Shown here: positions 1 through 13,081 of the stretch, piece after piece
How positions within the stretch are numbered: the stretch's first letter is position 1
Layout: each line of letters starts with the position of its first letter
NCBI GenBank assembly: GCA_964017065.1
Contig: OZ024785.1
Location: forward strand, 6,398,167-6,462,166
Length of the DNA stretch: 64,000 bases
Reading direction: 5' to 3'
Source of the DNA: Haliclona indistincta
Lineage: Eukaryota; Porifera; Demospongiae; Haplosclerida; Chalinidae
Notes under the pieces: model-generated
Seen by the model: only the letters and a program-made list of their open reading frames with translations
What the model was told of the DNA's origin: nothing
Database searches by the model: none
Program-made: the position numbers and the translations under genes

Positions 1-129
1 TGTCTTTTGACGTATACAATTCATCACCAGGCGAAATATCAGCGTTTGAACGCTAATACATTGTATGTAGCCGCCATCTTATTTTCCCGTTCAACCCTAC
101 ATAGGGAGGCACTACGGTGCCTCCCTAAT
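1..129 (+). mobile_element. 3' end of hairpin-ended non-autonomous element (copy 1 of 5, 'element Hp')
   Basis: This stretch closely matches the last ~130 bp of the elements ending at 7532, 24619, 39493 and (reverse) 45091. It ends in an inverted repeat built on AGGGAGGCAC and GTGCCTCCCT that runs straight into CTAA, followed by T in all five copies. A terminal hairpin plus CTRR end before a T resembles Helitron 3' ends; no helicase is present, so the class is inference. The 5' part lies outside the window. Confidence 0.7.
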
Positions 130-185
130 AAACTGGACCTGATGTCACAGTTACATTGTCTTGTGGAGTGGTCAATAAAGTGACC
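130..185 (-). pseudogene. Fragment of a receptor Ig3 exon
   Basis: The reverse strand of this short stretch matches the middle of the third Ig exon of genes D and H (around 14600-14660 and 50300-50360), with the same run from the ThrThrProGln-like segment to the SerAspPro-like segment. It is cut on the left by element Hp and on the right by the duplicated spacer, so only a relic of a receptor gene remains. Confidence 0.6.
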
Positions 186-189
186 GGGG

Positions 190-560
190 TATAACCTAAG
201 TCCTCAGACCTACGACAAATCAAAATTAATGATTAGTAAACTAACTTCTTCGACAGCTCCAGAACTATGAACGTGGTGCACTGACTTTGATATACAAGCT
301 CATGTTGACTCTACACATACCTCTTCAACAAATCAATACACAGTGTTTGTTCAGCTCTGCTGGTTTTAAGATAGACAATCAACAGTACAATTCTAACTGT
401 GAGCAATTTTTAAGCTCAGTACATAACTACTATCTCGTTAAACATGGAAATTAATACATAATAATGCATGGAAATTGAAATCTCATCACAACTCCTATTA
501 TTATTCTCTTATTACTATAAAGCTCTTGTGCAATAGCTTGACACTGTCAGTTTGTTAAAT
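190..560. repeat. Duplicated intergenic spacer (MT 3' flank to receptor tail)
   Basis: The same spacer is found at about 34480-34900, 52540-52970 and 61840-62170, each time just downstream of an MT gene. No coding exon is seen in it. It marks this position as the former gap between an MT gene and the tail exon of an FN3-type receptor, and it helps define the borders of the duplicated cassette. Confidence 0.65.
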
Positions 561-754
561 AAACTGCACCGTAGTCAAACCAAAGTTAGAGTACATAAAA
601 ATAATAATGCTAATCGTTTTATCAAATATTTTTGTTTCTGTGCTACAGCAAAAGCTACCACAATTCCACATGTAGTAACAATATTATTGTTCTTGTTTTT
701 ATATTTTAAGTTCTGGATAAATATTCTATGCCTGTATTTGTATGTTGTACCAAA

Positions 755-965
755 GCATGATCTATATATTGACAGGAACATCATAAACATGGTCTGCTTT
801 TACTGTCACATATGCAACATTGTCCTCCATTGCTATGGACTGGTTGCGAGGAGCACTGAGCAGATACTGAGGAATAGGCAGCATTGTCCTTCAGTTCAAT
901 AGACTGAGTAACACCTCCACCCAGTACTTCATAACACTCATTCTCTACTGAATGAGGTTCACCTA
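755..965 (-). pseudogene. Orphan cytoplasmic-tail exon of an F-type receptor, frameshifted
   Basis: On the minus strand, after an AG acceptor, this is the homologue of the F tail exon (35086-35294): it shares the GluLeuLysAspAsn segment followed by AlaAlaTyrSerSerVal. Soon after, a net 5-base loss relative to F shifts the frame and the ORF stops near 783. In the shifted frame the DNA still encodes VAYVTV (ITIM-like) and YDVP (a pYxxP-type SH2 site) before a stop near 755. No membrane-span exon lies between this exon and gene A. The promoter relic at 1300-1460 shows that the body of this receptor gene was deleted. It could still be an alternative last exon for gene A, but no splice evidence supports that. 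Confidence 0.6.
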
Positions 966-1269
966 TTATAAAGTAAAAATGTTGTGATTGTAAAAGAAGA
1001 AATTGATACATGACTTGCTAATAAACATACACAATTTGTTGTTCTTCCCAAACATGATGTTATTGTGTTTTTGTTATAATAATGTTTTCATACTCTCTAC
1101 TATAAACACCACTATGAGCAATGATGCAGCAACTGAGTGTATTTAACAGCTATTGCAGTTGGTTACCATACTAAGCTAGCTACACAATATGCTATACATA
1201 ATTTATGTACTAATAATGTTGACATAAATAGCCACAAACTCTATTAGCACATAAATAGCTACAACACAC

Positions 1270-1460
1270 ACAACACAGCAGGGCTGAACTAAGCTTAATG
1301 CACAAACTTGGTTTATTAGTAAAGATCCACACTATACACAGGGAATAAGGCTAACACAGAATCATATTCATATTGAAGCTCCAATTCAAAAGCTAAGCAA
1401 GGACGCGGGGCTCTAAAATCAAGAAATTATCGGAAACGACGTCACTGCTCTTAAGCATAA
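1270..1460 (-). promoter_or_regulatory. Relic promoter of a deleted FN3-type receptor
   Basis: This segment aligns with the region upstream of gene F (41610-41765) and gene I (57330-57405): the same CACTATACAC-containing run, then a G-rich box (about 1402-1411) and a GACGTCA core (1438-1444). The gene body it should drive is missing; only the tail exon at 755-965 remains. Bases 966-1270 hold nothing else recognisable. Confidence 0.5.
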
Positions 1461-1534
1461 TAAAATTTTGTAGAATTAAAATAGCTGTTACATAAACAGT
1501 GTTTGCAAAGTAAAAATTATTTTCAATAAAATCT

Positions 1535-3540
1535 TTACTGTGAGTTAGCTGAATGAACTGTAGAATAAACTACTCTGTCAATGCTGGGAGGAGTCATTGG
1601 TGCATTTGGTGGGTGGAATCCTACTTGAGCATACACCAATTCCTTGGGTCTTTGACGGCATGGCTGCTCAACCTGAAACCATAAATAATAATGCTAAAAA
1701 TAAACTATTATGTATAAACACCTGATTTGAAGAAAAATAGTAAAGACATTCCGCCTTATCAGTTTCAATGGTTGCATGCACCTGCAGAAATAATGTCAAT
1801 GGCGGAAGCAAAATAATCTATAACAAACATTATTCTGCTGCAGAGGCGTTGAATCGTATAGCTGATTTCCAAGCATCAATTCCTGAAGTGACGTATAATT
1901 TTAATATACTTCATTATCACTGAGTACTTACTTTTTGCTCTACACAACTTGGTCTAATGAAGAATAAAATAAATTATTGAAAAACAGTTACAGTTTTTTA
2001 CCTGGTTGATTGCAGGCGATTCTTTCCTACAGGTATATAGGTACGTATCAATGATAAAATCACGTATATTATCAGCAAAATTTACCTTTTAAGCAAATAA
2101 TTGCGGCTAAAATGGTTCCAACAGCTAAGAACAGGATTAACAGAACTGTTGCTACTACAGTGCCTGCAATGATGTAAACTGTTGCATCCTGTGCTTGCTT
2201 TGATGGTTCAACTGATGCTGAAAGTTCTGCTGCTATACCCACAAGATAAATTGCCTCAAGTTAGCACACAATGAAAAACAGCTTACAAACAGTTGAGGTA
2301 GCTGCAGCTTCAGTAGTAGTTTTATCTGTGCAAAATTATTACTTCTGATTAGTCAAAACTAGAAAATAGATTTGCATGAATATGGTCTTAGCCCATTCAC
2401 TTGAACTTTATTCAGAGGCATGAAGGAGTTAATGTTTATGTGTACAAAAGAAAAGAATCATCACATCATGTGGTAGCATGCATACTTTGTTCCTGAGATA
2501 ATAAACAGAGGTCAATCAGCAACTAAGAAAATGCCCATAAACAGAAATGTATACTCATGCACATCACAATTTAGTGCAAACATAAGAATAGTAACATTAC
2601 TTTAAACAACCTAAGACTTAGTAGTTTTAAACGTATTGTATCAAGCATCAACATAGTAATCTCTTAAAGATAACGCTTTCCAATTTACGTTGCAGCCAAG
2701 TGGCACCTTTAGTGTACGGCTTTAATGAAAACATTAGTTTACAAAAGGTTATACAGAATGTAGTCGATAATTCTATTAGGACTCACTTTGCACATTGACG
2801 GTGACTGCAGCGCTCCTGGTGACAATGTAGCGTGGAGCACTTCCAGATCCAATAGAATGCTCAAGTGTGCAATTGTATACACCAGACTGACTCCGCATTA
2901 TGTTAGTGTATGAATATATCACATTGTCAGTTGAAGTAGCTAGTGTAGTGGAACCAAAGGTCCATCTGGCATCAATACCATCAACAGTACCAGGACTGCG
3001 AGAGCAGGAGAGAGAACCACTGGTTCCTTCTACTACATTGATTGTGCCATTGGGGTTAAGTACCGGGTCACCAAATACTAAAATAGACAACATTAGACAG
3101 TGATAAAAAATTATGATAAGCAGGTACACTTACCTAACTCACTAAAACGAACGACCTCTTGATTCGAACCTGTAGTACAACCAATAATAGTATCTGTAGT
3201 ATTACTCAATATATCTCGAGGAACAGGTATCATCAGTGAATACTGTGTCTCACTCCCACTAGGTGGTAGTATTGTTACACCAGTTGAGTTAGTGAGTGAT
3301 GCTGGACTGACACCTGAGCCAGCTACCAAGATGGTAAAATTGTTCCTTTTACATCGGAGGCAGGTAAAAATGTCATAGATAATAGCATGGCCCTGATTAA
3401 AACCACCTCCAGGATAATCAAAGTTCTGCTGACACTGGCAGTCACCTGTAGCGTGAAAAAAAATGATCACGACAGCATAGCAGATAAATCATACCTTGAA
3501 CGATGGCTAACACGAGAACGACCAGCGAGGCAATTGCCAT
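1535..3540 (-). CDS. Receptor A: signal peptide, two Ig-type domains, TM, two-ITIM tail
   Basis: Nine exons join into one frame of 364 residues: 3540-3495, 3445-3134, 3077-2787, 2232-2086, 2026-2002, 1953-1932, 1882-1829, 1781-1722 and 1672-1535. All have AG acceptors and GT donors; the 1829 donor (GTTTGT) is the weakest. Residues 1-16 are a signal peptide (MAIASLVVLVLAIVQ). Residues 16-119 form the Cys-rich first domain (CQC, CLRC, IIGC). Residues 120-216 are an Ig domain with SLSC, a core Trp and SGVYNC. The span is about 235-264. The tail holds LYDS (Y290), a YY pair (Y313/314), LVYAQV (Y333) and VVYSTV (Y355). The last two fit the ITIM pattern (I/V/L)xYxx(I/V/L), 22 residues apart, as in vertebrate inhibitory receptors that recruit SHP-type phosphatases. 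Ligand unknown. The Ig3 and stalk exons of its neighbours are absent. The next gene upstream is an MT relic. Confidence 0.78.
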
Positions 3541-3771
3541 GTTGTCAGGGACGAATGACTGTCATTCTCTGATGCTGTCACACAAAGCTAGAACTGGAGC
3601 AAGAAGCAACACAGACAGTCTTCAGTCTTTGTAATGAGATAATCATAGTGTTGATGGATAGACCCACGAGTTCGGAATGCCAAGTTAGCGTGTGCTGTAA
3701 GAGGGAGGGGCTCAGAAAGACGTCATCATTCACCAGAAAGCTTAGTGCAAACTTGTGTTCATACCATGTTT
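3541..3771. promoter_or_regulatory. Shared upstream region of receptor A and MT relic, with CRE core
   Basis: The gap between the start of gene A (minus) and the MT relic (plus) holds a G-rich box (GGGAGGGGCTC, about 3703-3713) followed by GACGTCAT (3719-3726). The same pair stands at this place in the other cassettes. No TATA box like the one at 16180 was seen here. Confidence 0.5.
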
Positions 3772-4065
3772 TCTTTGCTGTACCAGTGTGTGCAAGAGAT
3801 GTGGGAGGCCATGTAGCTGTGGTTGACTGTAGATGCAGTAAAGGTTGCTGTGAAATGACTATCAACAAGAAATGTAGTAAGTAGGTAGACCTACAATTTG
3901 TTCTTCTCCAGCAAACTGACAGTGTGGTCCAAGCTGCAAGTGTTCTAGCTGTGATGACAACTCCTGCTGTCAGTGCACCTGCATTGGTTGTGATGGAGCC
4001 AGTTGCTCATGTGACAAGGACAAGTGCAAAGATTGCTGCACCGTGCAAAAATTGCCCGAACCTTT
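3772..4065 (+). pseudogene. Metallothionein-like pseudogene (exons 2 and 3)
   Basis: Exon 2 relic runs to about 3881 and is followed by a GTAAGT donor; exon 3 relic starts near 3913. Compared with the intact copy at 16290, exon 2 has lost its first half and reads into TGA after the CSCG-type segment. Exon 3 begins with AAC TGA, although its CQCGPSCKCSSC-like remainder is well kept. No first exon is visible. It sits head to head with receptor A. Confidence 0.7.
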
Positions 4066-5850
4066 ACTGAGATGAACTTTATTGTAACACATTATCATCC
4101 TGTTAATACTGTATGTGGTTAGATATGTCATGTAGAAGAGACCCAGTTCAACAAGTCAAAGAGACTAACTCTGGGCTTAAAGCCAGATACACCTGATACT
4201 TTAACAGCTACAATCACAAATGCATGACCGCCATGATTTTTCATGCAAAGCTGACTTGAGCAACTCACCTACTACTATACAGTCCTCTCTCGCCCTCTAC
4301 TCATAACAAGTAGCTGTAAAGAATCATAGATATTTTAGACTACGTGAAAGAATTCACGATTGACTAAATACCGGTTGCACACACCTTTTAAAACAGGACT
4401 GATAGTTAGTTTTATGAAGAAAATTCTAGTTTTGTAAAAGTAATAGGGTTTAATTTTAATTATAGTTATTGTTAAAGTAATAACACTGTCTAGTTGCAGT
4501 TATATTGGCGTGCTATTAATGAATTATTATTAAGGTGGCGGTGCAATGACTTAATATTCAAATTATTCATAGTTGAATAACTATTTATAAACAAACCGAT
4601 CTCCCAGCAGAAATAATACACGGATGGTTTGTACACGTTTTCTCGACTTCTGAGCAAGAGATCGACGCGCTGTAAACGCAGTGCTATTCAGTAGCATCTT
4701 GCGCACAAACGTATAGAGCGAATTTTCGTAATAGCGCTTACTTTTTTTACAGCGTAGTTTTTTCTAGTGCACGAACGCTGCTTTGCTATCTTCGCGAACG
4801 AATATCGACAAATCGCTCTATACGTTTCTGCGCAAGATGGTACTGAATAGTACTGAGTTTACAGCGCGTCTATCTCTAGCTCAGAAGTCGAGAAAACGTG
4901 TACAAACCATGTAGCAGAAGCGAGGTCTTTTGTGCGTACCCGAGAGCGTCACCAGCTCGCCATAGTTGCACGGCAGGTAGTGTTAGACTTGGTCTAATCA
5001 ATAAAAGCACTTTTGTGCATATATGCTAAGCAGAAAACAAGATGCAGCACATCAAAGTCCCCCATAAAATCATGCACCGCCCCCTTAAAATACTAAGATG
5101 AGGTCTTGTTTTTATTACAACGATACAACTAATGACAGAAAAGATGTTGTGTTTCACATGATTTGCTTTCGCCATTTTAAATGTTAGTGCAAATAGAATT
5201 TTAGTTGTGAATTGTACAAGTTCGATCTGATAATAAATATTAGTTATAGTTTGTTATTGTTAACAATAATGATTTGACCCTTAAAAGCTCCTCTGCCATA
5301 TTGGCTAAGAAACAGGCAGCTACAGACCAATTGAAGTTCAGCTCTCACAACACCACTACTAACGGGAGAGAACATCAATAGTGAACAGCTGTGAACTAAC
5401 AGTTGACTTGCAGTAGAGAGACTTCTGGTAGATGTCCATGAATGGTTGGCACTGCTAATATTGCAGCTGCTGAAATATTATGGAACACATACTGCTAGCT
5501 ACTACCCAAGATACCTACCCCACACCAGGAAATGTATATTGTAGAGATTAAGGGTACAACCTAGATCAATCTCCAGATTGGATAAGTCCTTGCCCTCACA
5601 GTGACATAATTATTGGATGAGCTCTCTTGTGCAGACAAAAAAATTGCAACACCAGGTAGTGCGTATAGCTACTAGTGTACAGATAATCTCAAGTCAAAAT
5701 GAGAAAAAAGATAAAAGATCAACCTAAGCAGCAAATGCATGTTATGAACTGCTACCTAAATACAGTACGATAATATCAACAACAATAAACCAAGCTACGA
5801 ATGAATAAAAAAACTCTAAGGTGTCAGGGTTACTTTCAAACTTTATGATT
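4066..5850. other. Intergenic spacer, duplicated at 9370-10630
   Basis: Apart from the foldback at 4624-4910, I see no exon here. Most of the stretch is closely repeated between MT relic B and gene C (9370-10630), without the foldback. This shows that the receptor-MT-spacer unit was tandemly duplicated and that the foldback arrived in this copy or was lost from the other. Confidence 0.6.
4624..4910. mobile_element. Foldback (long inverted repeat) MITE-like element
   Basis: The left end ATGGTTTGTACACGTTTTCT is mirrored at the right end (4891-4910), and the arms of roughly 120 bp pair through most of their length around a centre near 4760. The equivalent spacer at about 9800-9880 lacks it. No coding capacity. 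Confidence 0.75.
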
Positions 5851-6479
5851 TCACCAATTATTATTATGAGAACTTTTGTTCATTCCTTTCAATACTGTTC
5901 CATCCTTTGTCTTTTCTTTTGTTAGACAAGCAATTGCAGAAAAGGCACCAACACCAAGACAGCAGCAGATCAGTACAGGAACCAGGATACTGATAACAAC
6001 AGCTATATAATGATCACTATAGTGACAACACCAACAATGAGACCAGTTGAAAGACCTGAAAAAAAAAAAAACCATAACAGTTATTCCAACCTATTCTAAA
6101 AATTTACTTTATCCCTAATACTCTCAATCTACCCACCACATAATAATATACCACACATGTGTATGCATAGAGGCTGTCCCCACCCACTGAAGGAAAAATG
6201 TATGAGGCTGGTAGGTCAAGTAAATAATACTTTCTTCAATCAGGACTCTGAAGCTGGATAATATACACACACCTTACCGTCCCAGCCGAACAATGGTGAT
6301 TGAACCACCAACTAAGTATGAAATTTAACTTAAAACTGCAGAAAATACTTGTCTGAGTGCCGCGAGTTAGTTGAAAGTGCATGTGCAATTGTGCAACACA
6401 ACTGACTCCTCCAGTAGAGGATCCTTGTGTCTTAAATGGGAGTAGTTATAATACAAGTAGTTATGTGTACTATCTATGG

Positions 6480-7532
<1,053 letters not shown>

Positions 7533-8840
7533 TTAATTCTATAGACTATACCTTGACCAGATGCAACACCATTGTCTGTACTAGTTAGTGATGGTGATGG
7601 TGATGGTGATGTACCAAGAGATGAAATAGCTACAGGAAGATTCAATAAATGTAGGTTATACACCGAGGTAGAAGTGTATATGGGAATTTGGATACCGAGG
7701 GCGAAGCCCAAGGAATCCAAATTTATTGCCTTGTGGAGCGATCAATAAAATGGTCAGGTTGGGAGGAAAGCAAGAATCTATGATAGTGCAGTACTAGTTG
7801 ACTGCATATTTATCGCCAGCATAAATACTTATCACTTGAGAGCTAGATGCAAACACTGGTGGATCTGCAGACATACATGGATACAGAGTTTATAAAATTT
7901 GGTTGTCAATTGGTATAAGAGTAGCATAGCAACAGAAGATACAAAGCACTTAGCTATTAATAAACAAGGGACACTGTTGTTAAACAGTGTCCATAGCATA
8001 CATACAATAAAGTACAGTTCAACTGGTAAAGTAGCATGCACCAACATAATTATGCATAGAATACTCCTCACATTGCACATTGATGGTGACTACTGCATGT
8101 CTTGTTACAATGTAGAGTGGTGCACTTCCAGATCCAATAGAATGCTCAAGTGTGCAATTGTATACACCAGACTGACTCCGCATTATGTTAGTGTATGAAT
8201 ATATCACATTGTCAGTTGAAGTAGCTAGTGTAGTGGAACCAAAGGTCCATCTGGCATCAATACCAGAAACAGTCTCAGGACTGGGGGCACAGGAGAGAGA
8301 ACCACTTGTTCCTTCTACTACATTGATTGTGCCGCTGGGGGTTAGTACTGGGTTATTACCAAATACTAAATTCAAAATAGATAACATCAGACAATGAGTG
8401 ATACAAGAAATCATGGTAGACAGGTACACTTACCTAACTCACTAAAACGAACGTCCTCTTGATTCGAACCTGTAGTACAGCCAATAATAGTATCTGCAGT
8501 ATTACTCAATACATCTCGGGGAACAGGTATCATCAGTGTATACTGTGTCTCACTCCCACTAGGTGGTAGTATTGTTACACCAGAGGTTGAGTTAGTGAGT
8601 GGTGCTGGACTGACACCTGAGCCAGCTACCAAGATAGTAAAATTGTTCCTAGCACATCGGAGGCAGGTAAAAATGTCATAGATAATAGCATGGTCCTGAT
8701 CAAAACCACCTCCAGGAAAATCAAAGTTCTGCTGACACTGGCAGTCACCTGTAGCGTGAAAAATGATCACGACAGCGTAGCAGATAAAGCATACCTTGAA
8801 CGATGACTAACACGAGAACGACCAGTGAGGCAATTGCCAT

Positions 8841-9071
8841 GCTGTCAGGGATGAGTGATTGTACTTTTCTATGCTGTCACACAAAGCTAGAACCGGAGCA
8901 AGCAGCAACACAGACAGTCTTCAGTCTTTGTTATGAGATAATTATAGTGTTGATGGATAGACCCACGAGTTCGGAATGCCAAGTTAGCGTGTGCTGTAAG
9001 AGGGAGGGGCTCAGAAAGACGTCATCATTCACCAGAAAGCTTAGTGCAAACTTGTGTGCATACCATATTTT
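8841..9071. promoter_or_regulatory. Shared upstream region of receptor B and MT relic, with CRE core
   Basis: It carries the same GGGAGGGGCTC box and GACGTCAT core (9018-9025) as the region at 3541-3771, of which it is a tandem duplicate. Confidence 0.5.
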
Positions 9072-9370
9072 CTTTGGCTGTACCAGTGTGTGCAAGGGAT
9101 GTGATGGGAGCCCATGTAGCTGTGGTTGACTGTAGATGCAGTAAAGGTTGCTGTGAAATGACTATCAACAAGAAATGTAGTGAGTAGATAGACCTACAAA
9201 TTCTTCTTCTCCAGCAAACTGTTGGTGTGGTCCAAGCTGCAAGTGTTCTAGCTGTGATGACAACTCCTGCTGTCAGTGCACCTGCATTGGTTGTGATGGA
9301 GCCAGTTGCTCTTGTGACAAGGACAAGTGCAAAGATTGCTGCACTGTGCAAAAATTAATTGCCAGAACCT
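9072..9370 (+). pseudogene. Metallothionein-like pseudogene (exons 2 and 3)
   Basis: Exon 2 relic keeps CTSVCKGCDGSPCSCG and then meets TGA; a GTGAGT donor follows near 9180. Exon 3 (from about 9217) is open, with the CWCGPSCKCSSC start and a CDKDKCKDCC segment, but reads past the usual stop. Exon 1 is not found. Paralogue of the relic at 3772. Confidence 0.7.
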
Positions 9371-10630
9371 TTACTGAGATGAACTTTGTTGTAACACATC
9401 ATCATCCTGTCAATACTGTATGTGGTTAGATATGTCATGTAGAAGAGACCCAGTTCAACAAGTCAAAGAGACTAACTCTGGGCTTAAAGCCAGATACACC
9501 TGATACTTTAACAGCTACAATCACAATGCATGACCGCCATGATTTTTCCTGCAAAGCTGACTTGAGCAACTCACCTACTACTATACTGTCCTCTCTCACC
9601 CTCTATTCATAACAAGTAGCTGTAAAGAATCATAGATTTAGACTATGTGAAAGAATTCACGATTGACTAAATACCGGTTGCACACACCTTTTAAAACAGG
9701 ACTGATAGTTAGTCTTATGAAGAAAATTCTAGTTTTGTAATAGTAATAGGGTTTAATTTTAATTATAGTTATTGTTAAAGTAATAACACTGCAGTTATAA
9801 TTTTTTAACAAGAAAATTCAGCACATTTAGCGTGAATTATTGCTATTGTTATTGGCGTGCTATTAATGAATTATTATTAAAATACTAAGATGAGGTCTTG
9901 CTTTTATTACAGCTATACAACTAATGACATAGAAAGATGTTGTGTTTCACATGATTTGCTTTTGTCATTTTAAATGTTAGTCCAAATATAATTTTAGTTG
10001 TAAATTGTACGAGTTCAATCTGATAATAATTATTAGTTATAGTTTGTTATTAATGATTTGACCCTTACAAGCTCCTCTGCCATATTGGCTAAGAAACAGG
10101 CAGCTACAGACCAATTGAAGTTCAGCTCTCACAACACCACTACTAACGGGAGAGAACATCGATAGTGAACTGTGGACAAACAGTTGACTTGCAGTAGAGA
10201 GACTTCTGGTAGATGTCCATGAATGGTTGGCTATGCTAATATTGCAGCTGCTGAAATATTACGGAGCCCACACTGCTAGCTACTACCCAAGATACCTACC
10301 CCACACCAGGAAATGTATATTGTAGAGATTAAGGGTACAACCTAAATCAATCTCCAGATTGGATCAGTCCTTGGTGACCTCACAGTGACATAATTATTGG
10401 ATGAGCTCTCTTGTGCAGACAAAAAATTGCGACACCAGGTAGTGCGTATAGCTACTAGTGTACAGATAATCTCAAGTCAAAATGAGAAAAAGATAAAAGA
10501 TCAACCTAAGCAGCAAATGCATGTTATGAACTGCTACCTAAACACAGTACGATAATATCAACAACAATAAACCAAGCTATGAATGAATAAAACACTCTAA
10601 GGTGTCAGGGTTACTTTCAAACTTTACGAT
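9371..10630. other. Intergenic spacer, copy of 4066-5850
   Basis: No exon, promoter or RNA gene was recognised. Its only clear property is close identity to 4066-5850 minus the foldback element. Confidence 0.6.
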
Positions 10631-10631
10631 T

Positions 10632-12925
10632 TCACCAATTATTATTATGAGAACTTTTGTTCATTCCTTTCAATACTGTTCCATCCTTTGTCTTTTCTTT
10701 TGTTAGACAAGCAATTGCAGAAAAGGCACCAACACCAAGACAGCAACAGATCAGTACTGGAACCAGGATACTGATAACAACAGCAATAATGATCACTATA
10801 CTGACAATACCAACAATGAGACCAGTTGAAAGACCTGAAAAAAAAAACAACCATAACAGTTATTCCAACCTATTCTAAAAATTTACTTTATCCCTAATAC
10901 TCTCAATCTACCCATCACATAATAATATACCACACATGTGTATGCATTGAGGCTGTCCCCACCCACTGAAGGAAGAATGCATGAGGCTGGCAGGTCAGGT
11001 AAATAAGCTCCGCTTTTTTTCTTCAATCAGGACTCCGAAGCTGGATAATATACATACCTGACCGTCCCAGCTCAACAATGGTGATTAAACCACCAACAAA
11101 GCATGAAAGTGAGATTGAAAACTGCAGAAAATACTTGTCTGAGTGCCGTGAGTCAGTGGAAAGTGCATGTGCAATTGTGACAAAGACTGACTCCTCCAGT
11201 AGAGGAGCCTTGCGTCTTAAATGGGAGAGTTAGTTATTATTATTATTGAAACTTTTCGACAAAATTAACAGTCGAAGGACAAACTCCAACTAGTGGAGCA
11301 GCCTACTACAATAAAATTTAACTAATATGTGAACATGACAAGCAGAGACACAAGAAGTGATAAGTACACGATATGTCAGATTTAAAATGATTAATGAAAT
11401 GATTCCAGAGAAACACAAAATAGAAAATGATTTATACTTTTAAATGGAAGAAACAAGTCAATTGTAGGAAGGGCGTTCCATAGCCTAATGAAACGCCCTT
11501 CCCACAATTAACTTGTCTCTTCCATTTCATGTTAAACTATTAATAAAATTATACCTTGACCAGATGAGTCACCATTAATAATAATACTAGTTGGTGATGG
11601 TGATGTACCAAGAGATACAGTTGCTACAGGAAGATTCAATAAATTTCTATACTAATTCTGCAGACATGTAACTTACATGTAGGTCTAGGCAACACTGAAA
11701 TCGTGAATGAAAGTGTTGATATAGAATTTCCATTGTCAGCAATACAAATGTAGTGAAATGAAGATTGAATATTTGTAACCGTATAAGCTGGATCTGATGT
11801 TATAGTTACATTGCCTTGTGGAGTGGTCAAAAAAAAAGAGTAAGGTTGGGAGGAAAGCCAGGATCTATGACAGTGCAGTTGACTGCATAGTTATCACCAG
11901 TATAAACACTTATCACTTGAGAGCTAGATGCAAACACTGGTGGACCTGCAGACATACATATAATTACAGAGTTTTTCATAATAATCAATTGATGTAAGAG
12001 TAGTGTAGTACACAGGAATAATACAAAGCATTTAGCTTTTAATAAACAAGGCACACAGTTATTAAACAAAATTTCCATAGGATACATGTAATAAAGTACT
12101 GGTATAGCAGCATGCAACGACATTATTGACTACTCCTCACATTGCACATTGATGGTGACTACAGCGCTCCTAGTGACAATGTAGCGTGGAGTACTTCCAG
12201 ATCCAATAGAATGCTCAAGTGTGCAATTGTATACACCAGACTGACTCCGCATTATGTTAGTGTATGAATATATCACATTGTCAGTTGAAGTAGCTAGTGT
12301 AGTGGAACCATAGGTCCATCTGGCATCAATACCATTAGCATTAGTATCACGACTGCGAGAGCAGGATAGAGAACCATTTGTTCCTTCTACTATATTGATT
12401 GTGCTGCTGGGGGTTAGTACTGGGTCACCAAACACTAAATTTAAAATAGACAACATCAGACAGTGAGTGATACACACAATCATGGTAGGCAGGTACACTT
12501 ACCTAACTCACTAAAACGAATGTCCTCTTGATTTGTACCTGTAGTACAGCCAATAATAGTATCTGCAGTATCACTCAATACATCTCGAGGAACAGGTATC
12601 ATCAGTGTATACTCTGGCTCACTCCCACTAGGTGGTAGTATTGTTACACCAGAGGTTGAGTTAGTGAGTGGTGCTGGACTGACACCTGAGCCAGCTATCA
12701 AGATGGTATAATTGTCCTCATCACATCGGAGGCAGGTAAAAATGTCGTAGATAATAGCATGGCTCTGATCAAAACCACCTCCAGGAAAATCAAAGTTCTG
12801 CAGACACTGGCAGTCACCTGTAGCGTGATAAGAATGATCACGACAGTATAGCAGACAAAGCATAGTCTACCTTGAGCTATGGCTAACACGAGAACGACCA
12901 GCGGGGTCAATAGTCCACGTGCCAT
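10632..12925 (-). CDS. Receptor C: Ig x3, Ser-Pro stalk, TM; one 2-base frameshift
   Basis: Exons: signal 12925-12871 (MARGLLTPLVVLVLAIAQ), first domain 12817-12503, Ig2 12434-12141, Ig3 11945-11677, stalk 11623-11555, TM/tail 10834-10632. All introns are GT-AG and phase 1. The only lesion is in Ig3: a run of nine T on the coding strand (11829-11837) gives two extra bases compared with D and H, shifting the frame to TGA. Without it the gene would encode 400 residues. This could be a recent inactivation, a polymorphism or a homopolymer sequencing error. The TM is followed by CCC and a 30-residue tail ending HNNNW with no tyrosine, so no ITIM-type signalling is expected. Confidence 0.7.
11235..11550. 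other. Unassigned intron sequence in receptor C with a small inverted repeat
   Basis: The intron between stalk and TM exons holds an inverted repeat around GGAAGGGCGTTCCAT and ATGAAACGCCCTTCC (about 11468-11504) and ATT repeats near 11235. It is probably a small mobile-element remnant; no coding content. Confidence 0.35.
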
Positions 12926-13080
12926 GTTGTCAGGGATGAGTGAAAGCACTTCTCTATGCTGTCATACAAAGCTAGAATTGGAGCCAGCAGTAACACGTAC
13001 ACTTCGTAAAAGGGCGGGGCTCAGAACGACGTCATATTACGCGTCAGTATTATCAGGGAGTTTTCTTTACCTCAGATAAT
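12926..13080. promoter_or_regulatory. Receptor C upstream region with GC box and CRE core
   Basis: AGGGCGGGGCTC (about 13011-13022) is followed by GACGTCAT (13028-13035). The equivalent upstream of G is at 48823-48844. The space to the MT relic is only ~150 bp here because MT exon 1 and its TATA region are missing. Confidence 0.5.
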
Positions 13081-13081
13081 T

